The notes under the pieces are model-generated. The model saw nothing but the letters and a program-made list of their open reading frames with translations. It had not been told where the DNA came from and did not search any database. From Calliphora vicina (lineage: Eukaryota > Arthropoda > Insecta > Diptera > Calliphoridae): DNA of 64,000 nt. This document shows, in pieces, positions 24,051 through 35,365 of the stretch. The first letter of the stretch is position 1. Every line of letters starts with the position of its first letter. The stretch lies in the NCBI RefSeq assembly GCF_958450345.1, contig NC_088783.1, positions 23,315,701 through 23,379,700 of the forward strand. Reading direction: 5' to 3'. A program made the translations under genes and the position numbers.

Positions 24051-25350
24051 TTTTTGGTGGTCAAAGTTTTTTGGAACAGCAAAACAAAATAGTTTTTGTT
24101 TCTGTAAAAATATGTGTCTGAATCACAATCCAATAGGACCAACCTTGGGGCAAATTTCATCCCGATCGGAAAACACCAATTTCAAAAGTGAACCCACTTG
24201 ACATGAAATCCCTCATATATAAAAATCACATTATGTGTTGTTGTAGTACAGTATTTTTCAGAAACTCAATACTTTTAGAATGAGCTTGTATTTACGTTTT
24301 CACAATATTGTAGTGGAAGTAATTTTTAGGAGAGTTATAATTGTGTTGTCAAAATATTGCTGTGTTAATATACGATCCATCATAAAAAGTGCTTTCAGAT
24401 CAATTTATTATATGAGCTGGTGACATTATTAGCAATGACTCTGATATATTCTTGCACATACAAATATCAAAAATATTGTAATTTTTGAAGCATAAAAATT
24501 AATAATTTCCCAAACTGCACTCGTATTTCAAAAAAAAAACTCGGCAATAAGAACGACCCCAACCTTGCATTTAACAATTGTCTTAAAAGTTATGCTGCAA
24601 CATCATATTTACACCTCTCGAACGTCCTTCAGCCCACAAAAGACCCCAATTTAATATAGACTACTACTTGCAAAACAAACATTCATTCGTACACTGGCTT
24701 TACTTAAAGTCTCGTCTTTTGTACTCACTGACACAAACACAATACTCACTCACATACATACACCTTCACTCACGTTCACATATACACACATATGTATGTA
24801 CGTACCCATGTAAGTATGCATAGACTTTTGCCTAGTAGTGCAAGTGCACTTTTATATGAACCCCACACCAGACGTGACAACAAAAACAAAGAGCAAAAAA
24901 TTGCAAACAAAAAAAAAACAATCTTTAATAACATGAGACGACTACTATGACGATGATGATGACGACAATCATTAACATTTCACTTTCTTTGCCGTGTGTT
25001 ATTTGTTTAAAAACAACAAAAAAAATACAATAATAATAACAAAAACAATATTCATATGTATATTAGGGTGTCCATATTTTGATCTTTTTGTAGTTTCGAT
25101 GTTGAAAATTCGAGCAAAATCCAATAACGTTTACAAGTAGCCCATTTTATTTGAAGTTTTGTTTCTTGATACAATATTTTAAAAAACAATAAAATATTGA
25201 CTAACCACCTTATTCATAATCAATTTTTAATTTTATAAAAGGTTTATAAAACAAAATTTCCATACAAAATTCGTTTAATAAACCTGTAATAAAATAAAAA
25301 ATGTATTATGAATAAGGCCTTAAAATTGCAAATTATTTGTTAAATATGGA
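24051..25350. other. Apparently unique non-coding DNA
   Basis: No gene found. It contains microsatellite-like CACA/CATA tracts (~24730-24810), a GATGATGAC tract (~24945-24970), and CAAA-rich stretches (~24880-25050). Confidence 0.4.
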
Positions 25351-25431
25351 TACCGAAGTTTTTAAAAGATTTATGCTCGTTAATGTGATCTTTGGAAGTG
25401 GGACTTATATGGAAGCTGTGACTAATTATAA
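25351..25431 (-). mobile_element. Short internal HINE fragment
   Basis: The sequence resembling TTAAAAGATTTATGCTCGTT...GACTAATTA matches the minus-strand copy at 48535-48605 (AAGAGATTTATGCACGTTAA...GACTAATTA) with scattered differences. Neither family end is present. Confidence 0.65.
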
Positions 25432-25527
25432 TTGCTTTACTGTAATTGCCTTAATATATATCCGGACAATTTGAACCAGCACTGAACACCGAGTGCTATA
25501 TGTATTTCGTGTCGAAATAATCATTCG

Positions 25528-26580
25528 AATCGAAAGAAAAACATTAACTACTAAATTTTTTGTATATAAAACGAAAAATTAAAATTTTGTGAAAATGAGC
25601 GAACTCACTAAATTGTGAATAAATTCGAAAATAATCCATTAAGTTTTATGATCAATATCTCATTTTTTCCAATTTCATGTGGATTTGCGCTACAGCATTA
25701 GACCTGAAAAATTTCAGCCGTTTTAGATTTTTCATGATTTTTTTAAAACAATAAAATTTCTATTTCCACGTAAAGAATATATATTTTTTGCTTCAATTTG
25801 TTATTATAACTCCGAAACTACTTATCCGATTGAAACGCAATATATATATGAAAATTTGTAAATATCATGGGGAAAATGTTTTTAATAGTCAATCAATCGA
25901 AAGAAGAACACTAACTACTCAATTTTATGTATATAAAACGAAAAACTAAAATTTTGTGAAAATGAGCGAATTCACTTAATTGTGGATAAATTCGAACAGA
26001 ATTCATAAATTTTTATCACCAGTATCCCATTTTGTTTCCATTATATGTGGCTTTACGATAGTGCAACAGATCTGAACAATTTCAGCCGTTTTAGATTTTT
26101 CATGATTTTTTTAAAAAAAAAAAATTTCTATTTTCACATAAAAAATATATTTTTTTTCTGCAATTTGTTATTATAACTCCGAAACTATTGAGCCGATTTT
26201 CTATCGAAAATTTTTAAATATCATGGCGAAAATGTTTTTAATAGTCAATGAATCGAAAGAAGAACACTAACTACTCAATTTTATGTATATAAAACGAAAA
26301 ACTAAAATTTTGTGAAAATGAGCGAATTCACTTAATTGTGAATAAATTCGAAAAAAAATTATTCGATATGTATGATCAATATCTCATTTTGTTCCTATTG
26401 CATGCTGCTTTGCGATAAAGTAATAAATCTGAAAAATGTTTGCCGTTTTAGATTTTTTTTTAGATGATTATTTTAAAACAAACACTTTGGTATTTTCATG
26501 TAAAAAATATATTTTTTGCTGAAATTTGTGATTATAACTCCGAAACTACTGAGCCGATTAAAACGCAATATATAAACTGA
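25528..26580 (+). repeat. Three tandem copies of a ~360-bp unit
   Basis: Units start at about 25528, 25895 and 26251 (each with AATCGAAAGAAGAACACTAA or a close variant), giving spacings of 367 and 356 bp. Shared landmarks inside each unit are GTGAAAATGAGCGAA, GCCGTTTTAGATTTTT and TTATAACTCCGAAACTA. No reading frame spans the units. Confidence 0.88.
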
Positions 26581-26714
26581 TTAAAGGTTATGTAAGTCTC
26601 AACTTTACTGGAGAAACGTCTAACGTCTAAATTTATGACATTACTTAAACATTTTTTTAAAAAAAATCTATCCATAGAATTTTAAAGTGGAACCACATTA
26701 CATCAAAATGGAGA

Positions 26715-27357
26715 AATTCGGGTAATGTGGACTACCGTTTTGTTTTTTCTAAATTTTGGCCACAATATATATGGATATTAAAAAAGTTGTGAAGCAATAA
26801 ATTAGCTAATGTATTCTCTAATTGTTTTTGCAGTTGAAAATTTTTTCCGTCAAAGGAGAAAAACTTTATGTGAAAATATTGTAAGGAACCCAAAAACCAG
26901 CATTAAAAAAATTGGAGAGTAATATGGACCACTATATGAGGGTAATGTGGACTAGTATTTAATATATAAAATTCATGAACCAGCTAATCTGAAAAATTAA
27001 AAAAATTAATTTCAATATATTATTATTAATACAAACAAAAAAGTCGCGTTCTTGGCTTAGATAGATTGCATACAAAGTACATAGTTATTGTCGGGTAATA
27101 TGGACCAGTAGTACATAATCAAGTAATTTAAGTGGTCCACATTACACGAACTTGGGTTACTTTGGTAAAAAATTATTTTTACCTAATAATCTAAATGTGC
27201 TTCAATTCTTACCAAATATGTGCAAAACTACGTGTCAACTTTAACTATATAAAACAACCAAACATTAAATTCTACCAAGTAACTGTACCAAATTTTGTTT
27301 CTTACTTGAGTCGAAACTGGTCCACATCAGACGCATAGTCCACAATACCCGAAGTTA
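26715..27357. mobile_element. TIR element with GGGTAATGTGGACTA ends
   Basis: The left end TTCGGGTAATGTGGACTA is inverted at the right as TAGTCCACAATACCCGAA with one mismatch. Further TGTGGACTA/ATGGACCA motifs recur internally at ~26925, 26945, 27098, 27133 and 27318, as in elements with repeated transposase-binding sites. No coding frame and no certain target duplication. Confidence 0.7.
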
Positions 27358-27733
27358 CTCTTTAAAAGCCTTTAAAATTTTCTTTGATTTTGTTGCCTTG
27401 TGTTATTGACCAGTCATCATACAATGTTTTCCGATTTTCCTCTATATTTGGTTTTAAGATTTATTTATTAGATAAGTGCCAACCTAATATGTGTATGTAA
27501 AGTAAAACAAAAACTGCATACATATCCATACTTATATATATGATTTGAATATTATTTATGTAAAATTCGTATGGTTTTGCACAATTGTGTTTTAGAATCG
27601 TATCACAGATTTCCCCTAATGAATTTGTGTTGTTTACGAAAGTCTGTATAAGTTTTTATGTTTAATTTTCTAAATACCTTCTGTTTAACACGTACACATA
27701 CAGAGGCACTGATTTGAAGTGCATCATTATATC

Positions 27734-27899
27734 ATTGGGTTGGTCATAAAGTATATTCGGTTGTGTCCTTTTTAATAATTCTTGAGTCAAAGAAGTTATT
27801 TTTTGTAACATCAAACTATGCCTAAGGTTAAGACTCTGAAGTGAAAATACTTATTTATTTTGAGATTTAAGTTGCTAATAACTTGTTAACCAACCCAAT
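27734..27899. mobile_element. Short mariner-type MITE (TIR ATTGGGTTGGT)
   Basis: ATTGGGTTGGTCATAAAGT at the left corresponds to the inverse of ACTTGTTAACCAACCCAAT at the right. TTGGGTTGG termini are characteristic of mariner elements. At ~166 bp it is a deletion derivative without coding sequence. Confidence 0.75.
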
Positions 27900-29104
27900 A
27901 CATTTCTTTAGTTTTCTGAATCTCTAATAGTATGTGAGAAATGCAAATAAACATGTGTGTGTATGTACTTTAATAAAAGTGGGTGTATTTGTGTATGTAT
28001 GAGACAATTGTATGCAAATGCAACTAAATATTAGGGTTTTATATTTCTTAGTTACTTTTTGTTTTAGTAGTGAGTAGTAGAGTATGAGAGTTAAAATGTT
28101 CCTCTATTATTTACTTGGTATCCACTTTCAGCAGGTGTGTGTGTTTAAATACATAAATATGTAGGTATATCTGTGAGTATATTTGCATATCCTGCATATA
28201 CGTATGTATGTGCAAGTTTGCATTCATATATTTCTTTGCTTTTGTGCAAATTCAAGTGCATGTCGCCGTCGTGTTAAGTGCTTTGTTGGGGTGTTTTTTT
28301 TTTCTTCGTTGCTTTTATATTTTTTTGTATTGCTTTACGTTGCCGAGTTGTGTGTGTTCAATTTAACTTGACACAGGATATTCAATAACAAGTAGTACGG
28401 GGAATTCCCTTACAGGACATATATTTTTTTCTTCTTTATTTTCTGTTGCTGCTGATATATGTATGTATTTATACAGATTTTTTTCTCATTTTTATTTATA
28501 TTAAGGAAGTTTAATTTATTGCTTGTTAGTTGGTGGTTGATTCTTTGATGTGATTGAAACTGAGTTTTATGACACTTTTCGAAATACATTTTTATATACA
28601 TATAAATAATGATTGTACGTTGTATATTTCGATCAAGAAATAAATAGTGTTTAGTATTAAATAAGGACATTAAAACACAATTAAATTGCTTACTAAATTT
28701 GTTGCAAAACGGCAAAAAAAAATATAAATAATGGCCTTTAATCCAAAAAGCTAATGTGAAATAGAATTACAAATTTCTTGAAAATATTTTGAAAAAAAAC
28801 TTTATTTAAGCATTTTATAAGCCCAGTAGTCTCCGAATAAAGATTCTAGGTTTGTTTTTAGTTATCTTGTTAGACTAGATGCAGCAGCATTTAATGTTTG
28901 AGTCTGAAATGGCCTGCGACAAATTTTTCATTTCCCTTTTTTAAGAGACTCTAATATTTTCCAACCGGCCTTAATTTATACATCGCGCAATGGTATTTTA
29001 TTGAATCATGCCAATGCTGACCGAAGTGTTTAGGAGCCTTTTCTGAAGACTCCAGATCTTGACTGTATTTACAGTAGGGAAAGAAACCATAACTTTTAAC
29101 ACTG
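27900..29104. other. Apparently unique non-coding DNA
   Basis: TATG/TGTG-rich stretches (~27950-28220) and poly-T tracts. Short frames at 28183-28371 and 28410-28715 have no recognisable domain. Confidence 0.4.
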
Positions 29105-29333
29105 CATTGATATATAAGATGTCTACCTTATGTTTTTTACGTGTCAAATAAATTAGGGAAAACTTAACAACTCGCTGAGAATTTACCTAGCACTGTTATT
29201 TACATTCATAAAAATATTAATAACATGCTTTTTTATGAATTTCTATGTTAGGTAAATTCTCAGCGAGTTGTTTAGTTTTCCTTAATTTATTTGACACGTA
29301 AAAAACATAAGGTAGACATGTTATATATCAATG
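29105..29333. repeat. Near-perfect 85-bp inverted repeat with ~57-bp loop
   Basis: The left arm begins CATTGATATATAAGATGTCT and runs to ~29190. The right arm (from ~29248) is its reverse complement, ending ACATGTTATATATCAATG, with only a few differences. It includes the matching pair CAACTCGCTGAGAATTTACC and GGTAAATTCTCAGCGAGTTG. It could be a foldback MITE or a hairpin-RNA locus. Confidence 0.9.
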
Positions 29334-30600
29334 GATAGAGGATTTTGTCTACTTTTCAAAAATGTATATAACTTTTGACAATTACAAAATTCATGGAATA
29401 CTTTTTTGAAAAATATGACAAAATATGCTTTTTAATGAGTTTTGCATAGATACAAATTTTTCAAATTGAAATAAAATTTTTATTTATGAATATTTTTAAA
29501 TTAAATTTCACAGTTATGTAGACTTTTCTATGTAAAATGGAAAAATAAAAACGAATTTTGAAATTTGTTATCAGGTATCCCGCAATTCCCAAAAAAATCT
29601 TTAAAAATCCCAAAAATGGGATTTGTTCGTTTTTTGGCTATAATATCCATAATAGTGGAGGGGTTATCGGAACCCTTTACAAAGTAATTAAGAACTTATT
29701 GGGCCATCTAAAATAGGTTACTATATTTTGATATCGAGTATGCGATTTGAGAATTTTTGCCCTAAAGTTGAATTTTACATAAAAAATAGGCATTTTTTGA
29801 ATGAACCTGATCCCGTCGGTGTCAAAAATTATAAATGTTTTTTTTTATTTAAAATATTTGGTGTAAAGATAGCTTTTCAAAAAGTACAAATTCATTATAC
29901 ATCCTCTTAGAAATATTTTAGATAACTTAAAAAGAATAAAAGTACTTTTTTCCCAAAAAAATTTCGAAAAATCGGCTTTTTTAATTTTTTTATATTCAAA
30001 TGAATATAACTTTGGACTCAGCCATGATTTTTAAACACTTCTTTCTTTATTTGATATATAGATCTATTGTTAATCCTATAAAAGAAAAATGGATAAAATC
30101 GGGGAATATTTGGAACCGCGGTGACCAAAAAACTGGAGTGGAGTGGGTAAAAATGTTGAAAATTTAATTTTCAAATGCGAATATCTCCTAAGCTATAAGA
30201 GATAATTGATAGCTACGAGGAGGTTTTATGTAGCGCTCGACGATTTCTGTATGTGTAATTTTTTTAAATCGGAACACAAACAAATAGCATCATTTTAAAA
30301 ATTGAACATACCCAAGGTGTCCTATTTTGGGAACCCCTGGTCCCGCTCCTGGTGGGGGCATGAGGTCCAAATTCAAAACTAGAGTTGAATTTTGTTTGTT
30401 CGCACAAATTTACCACTGATTTTACTAAAAAATTTATAATTATTCTTATGTTCAAAAATATTGGACAAAATGTAATACAATAATTGACAAAGAATTTATA
30501 AATAGCAGATGGGGAGAATTGGATTCCTTTATAAGAAAAATCATATCAGTTGAAGATCACATAACATAGCGTTGCATTTTTTTTTTTGGTCGCAACTGTA
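29334..30600. other. Probable old non-coding dispersed repeat
   Basis: Strings such as CCCAAAAATGGGATTTG (29608) and a GC-rich patch at ~30310-30370 (GGGAACCCCTGGTCCCGCTC) suggest an old mobile element or insulator-like sequence. No second copy or ends were identified in the window. Confidence 0.3.
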
Positions 30601-30780
30601 TTAAGCCTGAAGTCAGTGGTTACCATTATATGAAGGTCAATAGGAACGAGGTAAAGTATAGTTTTAAATGCCTTTGAATGACTAGTTCAGTTGACTCCTG
30701 TCAAAATTTGAACAACCTGCGTCTTTTAGTATGTGTTCAACAGCCATTAATAGCAAACTACCACGTGACTTGACAAGAAA

Positions 30781-31053
30781 ATGAAAAATTTTGAAAAATT
30801 GTCCGCACCATTAATTTCAATGGTAAAAAAGTGGCTTATAGAATCCCGTTGTGACCTTACAAGCAAGGAAGATGCCGAAACAATTGAAATCGATATGTTG
30901 CTGGCTGATCGGAGATTGAAAGTGCGAGAGATTATTGAAGCCATATTCATCTCACATGGCTCAGTGATTTCTATTTTGAATGATCAGTTGGGTATGAGAA
31001 AGTTTTCCGCAAAATGGGTGTTCAATACCACAAACGCAAGGGTGCTCACATGA
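30781..31053 (+). pseudogene. mariner transposase N-terminal (HTH) fragment
   Basis: The 90-codon frame reads ..VKKWLIESRCDLTSKEDAET.. then LADRRLKVREIIEAIFISHG, SVISILNDQLGMRKFSAKWV. This is the paired-like helix-turn-helix region of mariner transposases (consensus LADRRLKVREIAEAIGISHG, SV..IL.D.LGMRKLSARWV). The Gly of the second helix has become Phe, and the frame breaks just after KWV, before the WVPHEL linker and the DDD catalytic domain, which is not found nearby. It belongs to a different mariner lineage from the remnants at 23222 and 54150. Confidence 0.85.
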
Positions 31054-31126
31054 AAAGTTTCCATGGCAACAGTCCATGAATCCAGTATTATATTAATTTG
31101 AAATTATTTCAATACAAAATACACGT

Positions 31127-31342
31127 GAAGAATTTTGTCGAAATATCTTTAAAATTTTGACCTGTACTTTGCGCACAAGAACTTCATGGACAGCCAGATA
31201 GACGGGCATCTCAAAATCGACTCAGATACTAATTCTGATCGATTGATATACTTGAAAATGAGCATTATACTGATATTTTTGAGTATTATAAACATAAGTA
31301 CAATCACACAGTACCCTTTCCACTATGGTGGTGTAGTATGTA
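31127..31342 (-). mobile_element. Diverged 5' part of a HINE copy
   Basis: On the minus strand it begins CATACTACACCACCATAGTG, a mutated form of the family 5' end, and carries family blocks (CGACTCAGATACT.., GACCTGTACTTTGCGCACAA read on plus). It ends near 31127, so the 3' half is missing. Confidence 0.75.
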
Positions 31343-33290
31343 ATACAAAAAGTAACTAGTCATGACAATAGACAACAGGACTGGAATTTATTTTGCAAAG
31401 AACCAGGAAATTTCCATTAAAATCCAACTCCCTCTAAAATTTTTTTTTTTTTTAAATTTAAATAATTTTAAAATTTATTTTAATCTCATAACATTAGACA
31501 AAACAAATACACTTTTTTAAAAAAAAAAAACAGCAAAAACGGACAACCTGAAATCCCTTTAGAAAAAAAGTAATAATAAAAAAAACAACAACAATTACTC
31601 TTGTTTTAATGGGTTCATATGTTATGGAAAGGGAAGGAAGACAAAAAAGGCAAAGGTTTTCCTCTTTTTATCGATCCTACTCATTTACCTAAATTTCTAT
31701 TATTCTCAGATACATATTTACATACGCGTAAAACAAAACAAAAAAACAAGTACACGAAAGGATATAGTGCGCTAAAGTTACAACCACATCCCCACAACTA
31801 TTAAATAAAATAATATGTGTGCTATACATGTAAGGATACGTAAATATGTTTCAGTATGTGTGTGTTTACGACACGTTAAACCTAAACAACGCACAAATTA
31901 TCTGACATTTTATACAACAACAAAAATAAAACGCGATGACCATCTAAACACCACAAATAACAAAAAAAAATATAGAAAACACAAGAATGTACAGCTTCAT
32001 ATAATTTGTAATGAGAACCAGAAAAAAAATTATTCTACAAAGTTCATTTTGGAAACCGTCAAAAAAACGTAGCGACATTGAAAAATGAGTTTGTTACTTG
32101 TATGTGTATTAGTAGGCTTGAAAATATGCAAATGTATACTTGTGTAAAGAGGCTAAAGATGAATTGGACTTTTTTGGATTTAATTTTTTTTTGGTAAAAT
32201 CCCCAAATGGTTATTATAAAACATACATACATACATACAAAACATAGATACTCACATCAAGCAGCTGACCACACATTAACTAATGTAGAGCTGTGGAAAT
32301 AATATGACGCGCAACTTTCTAATTACACGTACGCTTTTTTGTTGTTATACTTTTGCCTTTGCTTAGATACAGATACATACATATGCCAGATACAAGATAC
32401 TATATCTAAATATGTGTACCCAAAGGGACGCGAAACTTTCGTTACGTTTAGACTGCCTGCCTGCCTTTCTGCCATCCATCCACTAATTCTTTATTTCCTT
32501 CATTCATTCACTCATTCATATGCAAAATAACGTCAAATACACAATAAGGATTGAAAAGTACGCGTAATAGGCGAGTAGTTGGGGGGGAAGTGCTGTTGTA
32601 AAATGGTCTATTTTCCTTTTTCTCAAATGACTATGCTGTAAAACTGACTGACCACTATATTTGGAGGGTTATTTTATTTCAAGCAGACTAGTTTGTCCTT
32701 GTTGGTATGAGTTTATGTAGAGCAGCATCCTTTTTGCGTTCGAATTTTTATTTTTGGGGAGCTCATGCAAACAAATTTTTTCGGTTGTTTTTCGTTTTGT
32801 TACTGCTTATTGATTAGACAATTATGTGTGCTTACTTTACTATGTTTTAACTATAGAGAAACTGTACCTTGTTCGTTTGCTTTTAATATTATTACTCGTA
32901 CCATGTCATGTGTGCGATAGTATTCTCCCCCTTTTGAAAGTCTTTTTAAATCTCAGTATGTCAATTTGCATGTAACCCTGAAATTTGCACAGTACAGAGA
33001 ATTATTTAATATTTTTGATTCAAAAATCGATTTTTAATAAAATTTTACATGATTAATTAATTCAAAAATTAAAAAAAAAAAATTCAAACTTTTGTTTAAA
33101 AAAAAAAAAAACATAAGGTTTTTAAAGGCGAAATAAAATCTGAAATCTATATTTTCGAGAAAAAGATTTTTATAGATTTTTGAAAATTTCACAATTTTAT
33201 ATTTTTGCTCAAAATACACATTTTCTTATACCACTTTAGCAATCACCTCAGTTTTAATACATAACAATGGATTGCGTGTTTATGAAAGAG
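31343..33290. other. Apparently unique non-coding DNA
   Basis: No gene found. It holds an (ACAT)n tract near 32220-32240, CTGCCTGC and CATTCATTC tracts near 32450-32520, and poly-A. Short frames are AT-biased and unrecognised. Confidence 0.4.
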
Positions 33291-33339
33291 GATTGTCCCG
33301 AGTTGCACTGTTGCGAATGCACAGTGGTTTAGAAACTTT

Positions 33340-33600
33340 TTTTTTGGAAATAATTTGGTATCTCGGGAACCATTGCAGATATAGTTACGAAATTTCATAT
33401 AGCTGGGGCTGAGGTGTTTTTGATTTGATTTGAAGATGTTCAGCATCCTAGCGCTAATGGGGGCCAGTGCAATGCCCCTCAAAGTTGGTCTCCTCGGTTC
33501 TTAAATTTTTGTAAAAAAAATAGCCAAAAATCCATTTATGATCCGAACGAGCTGAAATTTAAAATATATATAGTGTTTAAGAAGATCTACAAAAATACGC
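33340..33600 (-). repeat. Dispersed repeat C, inverted relative to 36343-36445
   Basis: The reverse complement of ~33495-33600 (TATTTTAAATTTCAGCTCGT, TGGATTTTTGGC) aligns with 36343-36445 (TATTTTAAATTTCAGCTCAT, TGGATTTTTGGC) at roughly 75% identity by eye. It is a non-coding repeat of unknown class. A small GC-rich patch (GGGGGCCAGTGCAATGCCCC) lies at 33458-33477. Confidence 0.6.
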
Positions 33601-34290
33601 TTATATGTGAATTACCTATGGTGATCTATTCTTTGACATTTTTTAGAAACCGGTTTTCGGTTTCTTCAAAAACTTGCAATTTAATATAAACCGGTTTCCG
33701 GTTTTTTTTGTAAAATATTAAAACGCCAAGAAATAAGAAGAAAAACAGTTTCATTTATTAAAATAATAGTGATTAAAACAATTTCGATTACTTCTTTTAA
33801 CCTTCACAAGGTATTCGGTTCAAATTTGCCCCATTTTTAAATAAATATTTAATTTTTTCTAAAAGTTATTAGTTGATATTTTATGAATTTTATTTAATTT
33901 CAAATGTCAACAACTATGTTATGTTTTTAGAAAAAAATTGACAAAAAAATATCTATAAACTAGTTTGGACTTAAAGTTTTTGGGTCATATTTGACCTGGA
34001 GCAAAAATCTTGAATTTTTGTAGCGCACAATCAAGTTAAATTTTTCAGAGTTTTGGTAGCACTATAATATATCTTTGGTAGCTCTAATATATATCTGTCT
34101 CTTTTCATCATACTTGCTGAACATTATACTCGATTCTAAGGGTACCCAGCAAAAATTTTGTGAATTTTTGTAATGACAACTAGTTATTTCATGCATTCTT
34201 TTGTAAGGAGTGGTGGTTATCCGGCACATTATTTTATTTACTAGAATAAGTACTTATTTTTATACAGACTGGTAATGAACTTTTGCATTT

Positions 34291-34354
34291 AGCACAGCTA
34301 TGTAGTGTGTTTGACTGGAAAACAGGAGGTTAGTGGTTCGCCACCTGTCAAAGC
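34291..34354 (+). other. tRNA-like sequence 1 in the MITE
   Basis: An A-box-like TAGCACAGCTATGTAG is followed, at tRNA-like spacing, by a B-box/T-arm-like GGTTAGTGGTTCGCCACC. Acceptor and anticodon stems do not fold cleanly, so this is a tRNA-derived or degenerate SINE-head sequence and not a functional tRNA. Confidence 0.4.
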
Positions 34355-34435
34355 CATTAATTTTTTTGTTCATATCATATTCATTTATATGTTGATGTTA
34401 AAATTATTGTTAACTTCCAATAAAATAACTCGTAC

Positions 34436-34507
34436 ATGGAGCAGTGAGTTAGCAGCTTGACTATCAAACACAAGCAAATAATGTGACTGTTCGATTCCCA
34501 CACAAGG
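34436..34507 (+). other. tRNA-like sequence 2 in the MITE
   Basis: GCAGTGAGTTAGCAGCTTGA resembles a D-arm/A-box. GCTTG...CAAGC could form an anticodon stem with an oversized loop. GACTGTTCGATTCCCACAC contains a perfect B-box core GTTCGATTC. It is probably a pseudo-tRNA or SINE-derived segment. Confidence 0.45.
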
Positions 34508-35365
34508 CAATATTTTTTGTGTTTTTTTTTAGCTACATATTCTTGTTGTGAATTTACTACTTATTTCTCAACTGATTGTAAGTACATTTGTAAGCTTGAC
34601 CCCTGAATTTTTTAAAAATCTCGAACAACGGTAAGTAGTGTTTCAGTCAAATAATAAGTAGTTATCGCTTTGCTCCAATTATACTTGCTGGCTTACTAGG
34701 TAAATAAAGTTTTTGCTGGGTAAATACCAAAGCTATGTTTTTCTTATTCTTCATAAGGTCTTCGGTAAAATTTTAGCCATATTGAATTTAAAATTTAATT
34801 TATTTAATTTCAAATGTCAACAACTTCGTCAGGTTTTTTTTAAAAAATTCGCAAAAAAAAATTATTTTCTATTTGGGATATTGGATATTCTATTTGACCG
34901 GAAGATCGTTAACGTAAGTAAATTTGAAGACCTTATGAAGGTTAAAATAATCTTTTAGGAATAAAACACAGTTTAAATGCTTTGGCTTATATCGATATTT
35001 TCTTTTGTTTTTATAAAACTAGACATTGAAAATTATCTTTCACTCAGTGTACTTGTAGGACATATACATAGATAACAAAGCATTGAACAAGTTTTCATGC
35101 CCTCCAGATCACTTGTAGCATTTGTCTAAATATAAAAAGACTTCTAAAGTAGTTAGAGTATTTCTTTTAAACAAGCTTTTTCAATTTTGAATGTTTTTTA
35201 AAGTTTTTAATACACTAAAACTCATGAAAAGACACATTTAGAAAAAACCGACTATTCGAGGAGAAAAACCCGATGTCTTCGATATTCGAAATGTGAGCTT
35301 TTCAAAAAAACCAAGACCGACCATACCAAAAAAACCGGTTATAACCGGTTATTAAAAACCGAGCT

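Larger units (their letters stand above)
34145..34720. mobile_element. TA-flanked MITE, TIR CCCAGCAAAAA
   Basis: CCCAGCAAAAATTTT at the left is inverted at the right as AAAGTTTTTGCTGGG with one mismatch, with TA on both sides (34143-34144 and 34721-34722). It sits inside the piggyBac-like element and is therefore younger. It carries two tRNA-like sequences. Confidence 0.85.
33801..34941. mobile_element. piggyBac-like non-autonomous element, TSD TTAA
   Basis: The termini CCTTCACAAGGTATTC and the inverse of GAAGACCTTATGAAGG match with two differences and are flanked by TTAA (33797-33800 and 34942-34945). A second copy of the left terminus (TTCATAAGGTCTTCGG) and of the block AATTTCAAATGTCAACAACT lies at ~34750-34825, so the element has a partly duplicated left arm. 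No transposase frame. It is split by the MITE at 34145-34720. Confidence 0.8.
33645..35365. mobile_element. CCGGTT-rich element hosting nested insertions
   Basis: The left edge carries AAACCGGTTTTCGGTTTC and AACCGGTTTCCGG. The right edge carries AAACCGGTTATAACCGGTTA. Together they look like subterminal repeats of one transposon similar to the remnant at 16736-17060. True termini and target duplication were not found. The interior is interrupted by the piggyBac-like element at 33801-34941. Confidence 0.45.

Noticed and set aside
26924..27110. TGGACCACTAT/TGGACCAGTA motifs resembling the satellite string GGACCACTATTTACC
   Set aside because: Only 9-11 bases match, and the rest of the unit is unrelated. 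It is treated as coincidence.
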